The notes below the pieces were generated by a model, which was not told the origin of the DNA, searched no databases, and worked only from the letters and a program-made list of their open reading frames with translations. Shown one piece after another: positions 62,359-64,000 of a stretch of 64,000 nucleotides of DNA. Each line of letters opens with the position of its first letter. Positions within the stretch are counted from its first letter, which is position 1. Location: contig NZ_CP094846.1 in the NCBI RefSeq assembly GCF_022832975.1, positions 1,461,501 through 1,525,500 on the forward strand, in the 5' to 3' direction. The position numbers and the translations under genes are program-made. Source of the DNA: Ornithobacterium rhinotracheale (GTDB lineage: Bacteria; Bacteroidota; Bacteroidia; Flavobacteriales; Weeksellaceae).

Positions 62359-63333
62359 ATGAGACTAACGGCAGAAGAAAAAGCAGAGATTATAGAGGTG
62401 GTAAAAAACTCTGAATTAGGCGTTAATAGGACTTTAAAGCAATTAGGCATTCACAAAAGAACCTTTTATAATTGGTATCACGCCTACAGCCAAAATGGTA
62501 TTGATGGCCTTAAAGCGAAACGTAATCAAAAGCAACAATGGAATAGCATTCCCGATAGAATCAAACAAATGGTCGTTGAGATTGCCTTGCAATATCCCCA
62601 GGAAACACCAAGGCTCATTGCCACAAGGTTCATTGATGAACAAGGCGTTTTCATATCAGAATCATCCGTTTATCGCATTTTGAAAAAACAGGGATTATTG
62701 GCCGATACACCGCATAGGTTCTTGGCGGCAGCAGATCAGTTTCATTCCAAAACCAATTTCGTGCATCAAATGTGGCAAACGGATTTTACTTATTTCAAAA
62801 TTATCGGTTGGGGATGGTATTATTTATCCACCGTCATTGATGACTACAGCCGATATATCGTTCATTGGGAACTATGTCCTAGTATGACTGCACAAGACGT
62901 CAAAAGAACCATTGATAACGCCATCAGTAAAGCCAAAATAAAAAATAGAAGGCAACCGCCAGTGTTGCTCTCCGACAATGGACCTTGTTATATTGCTAAG
63001 GAGCTCAAAGATTACTTAATGAACACTTATGGAATTAGACACATACATGGAAAACCATTGCATCCGCAAACACAAGGGAAAATCGAGCGGTATCATCGTT
63101 CCATGAAAAATGTAGTCAAATTACACCATTATTATGCTCCCGAGCAACTCGAAAGGGCTATTGATAAATTTGTGCAATATTACAACTCGCAAAGATATCA
63201 CGAAGCTTTAAATAATTTAACCCCTGAAGATGTATACCTAGGTAGACAAGACCAAATCTTAAAACTAAGAAAACAAGTGAAAATAAATACTTTAAATCAA
63301 AGAAAATTAAATTATTGTTTTGGACTTATTTAA
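62359..63333 (+). CDS. IS3-family transposase OrfB, copy B
   Basis: The 324-residue DDE transposase is identical to the copy A protein (D142, D206, E243). Sequence identity between copies suggests recent transposition or gene conversion. The downstream 46 bases include the right inverted repeat. Confidence 0.92.
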   Translation: MRLTAEEKAEIIEVVKNSELGVNRTLKQLGIHKRTFYNWYHAYSQNGIDGLKAKRNQKQQWNSIPDRIKQMVVEIALQYPQETPRLIATRFIDEQGVFISESSVYRILKKQGLLADTPHRFLAAADQFHSKTNFVHQMWQTDFTYFKIIGWGWYYLSTVIDDYSRYIVHWELCPSMTAQDVKRTIDNAISKAKIKNRRQPPVLLSDNGPCYIAKELKDYLMNTYGIRHIHGKPLHPQTQGKIERYHRSMKNVVKLHHYYAPEQLERAIDKFVQYYNSQRYHEALNNLTPEDVYLGRQDQILKLRKQVKINTLNQRKLNYCFGLI

Positions 63334-63379
63334 TTGTTTACTATATTAGCCTCAGTAAACTTTAGTTTGACGACGTACA

Positions 63380-63898
63380 TTTATAAAATGTAACATATTC
63401 AATTTCATATTTAGACATTTTTTCAAACATAAACGAAATGCTGTCTTTAAAATTTTTACTAGGCTCTACCCTGTACATCTTATCTTCTTTTTTCATTTGA
63501 GCTAAAAGCTTGTTATAATCATCTGGCGTAAGCTCAATGCGCATTATTACTTGATAATCAACTCCACCAAATGAAGGTGCTTTGTATTTTTTAGAAATAA
63601 TCTTAGCCGATGCAGGCAATTCTTGCTTGGTAACTATTTCATAATGTTTTTCGTAAAAACTCGGCAATGGATATTGCGTAAAATACCAATGACCAAACAT
63701 CAAAACTAGCAAGAGCAAAACAGCAATAATTTTTCTGTATTTATAAATTAAAAAATCTTGATTTAGCTTGAATTTTTTAAACACAAAACCCAAAATCCAG
63801 TAGAACAACAATGCTAAAACGGCACAGAAAAAAAATTCAAAAACAAATGTAATTGAATAGTACAAAATATCAATAATTATATTTTTTACGCTGCTCAT
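63380..63898 (-). pseudogene. Membrane protein with C-terminus removed by IS copy B
   Basis: About 173 native residues remain: two membrane helices (roughly residues 15-38 and 58-74) and a soluble part containing ELPASAKIISKKYKAPSFGG and MRIELTPDDYNKLL. The frame continues five residues into the IS right end (CTSSN) and stops at 63362. I do not recognise the family. Only a small C-terminal part may be missing, so the product could still fold. Confidence 0.6.
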
Positions 63899-63929
63899 AG
63901 ATTACCAATTTGGTTTAAATTTTAACCAC

Positions 63930-63967
63930 AAAAAAAGTGCAAAAAATGATATTTTTTGCACTTTTTT
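63930..63967. terminator. Bidirectional terminator near the right edge
   Basis: AAAAAAGTGCAAAAAAT pairs perfectly with ATTTTTTGCACTTTTTT around a 3-base loop. It lies upstream of the membrane protein gene, so it probably ends a minus-strand gene beyond the window. Confidence 0.75.
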
Positions 63968-64000
63968 GAAAATCTATATTTTGCATTATTTTGAATCAAA

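Larger units (their letters stand above)
61897..63379 (+). mobile_element. IS3-family insertion sequence, copy B (1483 bp, complete)
   Basis: The ends are TGTAAATCGTCAGC at 61897 and GACGACGTACA at 63379. It has the same length and the same two proteins as copy A but opposite orientation. The flanks (TAGGA before, TTTAT after) do not repeat, so there is no target duplication. It splits off the C-terminus of a membrane protein on the right and leaves a gene tail on the left. Confidence 0.92.

Overview
The window reads as chromosomal DNA of a Bacteroidota species, most likely class Flavobacteriia; the Weeksellaceae are my best guess and the genus is not resolved. The evidence is low GC, SusD and DUF1735 outer-membrane glycan proteins, promoter elements of the TAnnTTTG type in place of a classical -10 box, a bacillithiol deacetylase next to mgsA, and LUD-cdsA-psd gene order. 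Most of the window is ordinary housekeeping sequence in short operons separated by clear intrinsic terminators.

Layout. 1-1.9 kb: the end of a polysaccharide-utilisation locus (SusD C-terminus, DUF1735/F5-8C surface lipoprotein). 1.9-8.4 kb: AEC transporter, YciO-type protein, secreted sulfatase, acyl-CoA thioesterase, idi-gcvT and trmD. 8.4-12.4 kb: small envelope proteins facing a LUD-cdsA-psd-rnz operon. 12.5-16.2 kb: YihY, cmk and uvrC. 16.2-20.1 kb: an RclC-like membrane protein, OsmC and an AraC regulator downstream of DUF2264-DUF1080 secreted carbohydrate proteins. 20.2-24.8 kb: YkvA, a frameshifted TlpA lipoprotein, a thioredoxin-fold protein, a dicarboxylate symporter, DUF4919 and fabG.

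24.8-28.4 kb is the first accessory patch. A 5'-truncated receiver-HEPN-like protein and a 3'-truncated type I restriction specificity gene lie on either side of a complete IS3-family element (26105-27587), followed by tRNA-Ser(UGA). 28.5-55.9 kb is again core: lysA, sirtuin, acyl-CoA ligase, a bioF/ATP-grasp pair, HU, fmt, recQ, ThrE exporter, two sugar kinases, nitroreductase, an M49-like lipoprotein, lnt, an ECF sigma operon, MFS, YbaB, MscS, obg, DUF721 and recF. 56.0-57.3 kb is the second patch: two decayed ends of a related IS face each other around an AT-rich orphan gene. Then come fsa, rpe, RNase P RNA, bshB1 and mgsA, and a second apparently identical IS copy in opposite orientation (61897-63379) that truncates genes on both sides.

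The points most worth a second look are: the deletion-like junctions at both IS copies, which lack target duplications; the receiver-HEPN remnant; the IS-end-bracketed orphan gene; a homopolymer frameshift in the TlpA protein; AraC and DUF1080 reading frames separated by a single stop codon; and a recurring TAnnTTTG-5 nt-ATG arrangement that implies leaderless mRNAs, calibrated inside the window by the RNase P RNA gene.
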